Origin: Acidobacteriota bacterium
GTDB lineage: Bacteria > Acidobacteriota > Blastocatellia > Pyrinomonadales > Pyrinomonadaceae
Assembly (NCBI GenBank): GCA_013698055.1
Contig: JACCVS010000811.1
Span: 1-13,634, forward strand
Direction: 5' to 3'
Length of the DNA stretch: 13,634 nt
Shown: in pieces, positions 13,440 to 13,634 of the stretch
Numbering within the stretch: position 1 is the first letter of the stretch
Layout: every line of letters starts with the position of its first letter
Notes under the pieces: model-generated
Databases searched by the model: none
Told to the model about the DNA's origin: nothing
The model's input: only the letters and a program-made list of their open reading frames with translations
Position numbers and translations under genes: made by a program

Positions 13440-13634
13440 ATGGTTTCCCCACGCTTAAAGTTTGCGCGTCGCGTGAGCCTCGCGTTCGTTCTTACTGTAC
13501 TCGCTGCGGTTTCCGCCCTCGCGCAGGCGAGCGTTGAGCGCACGGTGCGAATCACGTTGCTGCAATTAAATGACGTGTACCAGATTTCGGCTGTTGATAA
13601 AGGAACGCGCGGTGGCCTGGCGCGCGTGGCGACA
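13440..13634 (+). CDS. 5'-nucleotidase/metallophosphoesterase family protein, N-terminal fragment
   Basis: The first 65 codons are present and the gene continues beyond the window. An excellent RBS (GGAGGAG, 13427-13433) lies 6 nt before the ATG. The translation begins with a signal peptide: basic residues at about 5-11, hydrophobic core SLAFVLTVLAAVSALA, and a likely cut after ALAQA. Next comes VRITLLQLNDVYQIS and then GGLARVAT. That matches the start of secreted UshA-like 5'-nucleotidases, where the Asp of the L-ND-(H/Y) motif is the first metal ligand and GGLARxAT lies shortly after. By family, it would dephosphorylate nucleotides or related phosphoesters in the periplasm. The remaining catalytic motifs lie outside the window, so specificity cannot be judged. 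It is divergent from pepA. Confidence 0.8.
   Translation, partial: MVSPRLKFARRVSLAFVLTVLAAVSALAQASVERTVRITLLQLNDVYQISAVDKGTRGGLARVAT

Overview
The window is ordinary bacterial chromosome, densely packed and G+C-rich. It carries seven convincing genes on the + strand and seven on the - strand, counting one cut off at the right edge. The gene mix (HEAT-repeat/cyclophilin fusion, M1-like secreted protein, DUF4112, DUF1801, exported dual-specificity phosphatase) and the families of short palindromic intergenic repeats fit a Gram-negative heterotroph such as an acidobacterium of the Blastocatellia type. That placement is an impression from gene content, not a computed result. I see no tRNA, rRNA, transposase, phage gene, CRISPR array or replication origin.

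Left part (1-2940): an orphan cytoplasmic-type molybdopterin oxidoreductase on +, possibly coupled to a gene beyond the left edge, converges on a small exported protein of unknown function on -. A gene-free stretch of about 400 bp follows (2543-2940). It holds evenly spaced GGCGAG boxes, two T-tailed hairpins and a possible promoter.

Centre left (2941-8079, +): a DUF1801 protein, then a tightly packed three-gene unit. The unit comprises an exported HEAT-repeat protein with a C-terminal cyclophilin domain, a secreted M1-aminopeptidase-like protein whose HExxH site is degenerate (HVVAQ), and a DUF4112 membrane protein. The first two overlap by 4 bp (TTGA) and the third starts after a 4-bp gap, so they are probably translated together. 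They suggest an envelope protein-folding or scaffolding unit. The lost M1 active site is the most distinctive observation in the window.

Centre right (8062-10445, -): a peroxide-response block read right to left: a PerR-type Fur regulator, the peroxiredoxin AhpC, a cytoplasmic TlpA/thioredoxin-like protein, and an exported dual-specificity-type phosphatase. A perfect 7-1-7 PerR box lies on the -10 of a good promoter in front of perR, so autoregulation is likely. A long fold-back repeat sits between ahpC and the thioredoxin-like gene.

Right part (10446-13634): palindromic repeats surround an SDR-family NAD(P)-dependent reductase/epimerase-like gene (-). Next comes leucyl aminopeptidase pepA (-). 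The last gene, on +, is the start of a secreted 5'-nucleotidase-type metallophosphoesterase, divergent from pepA across a short shared promoter region.
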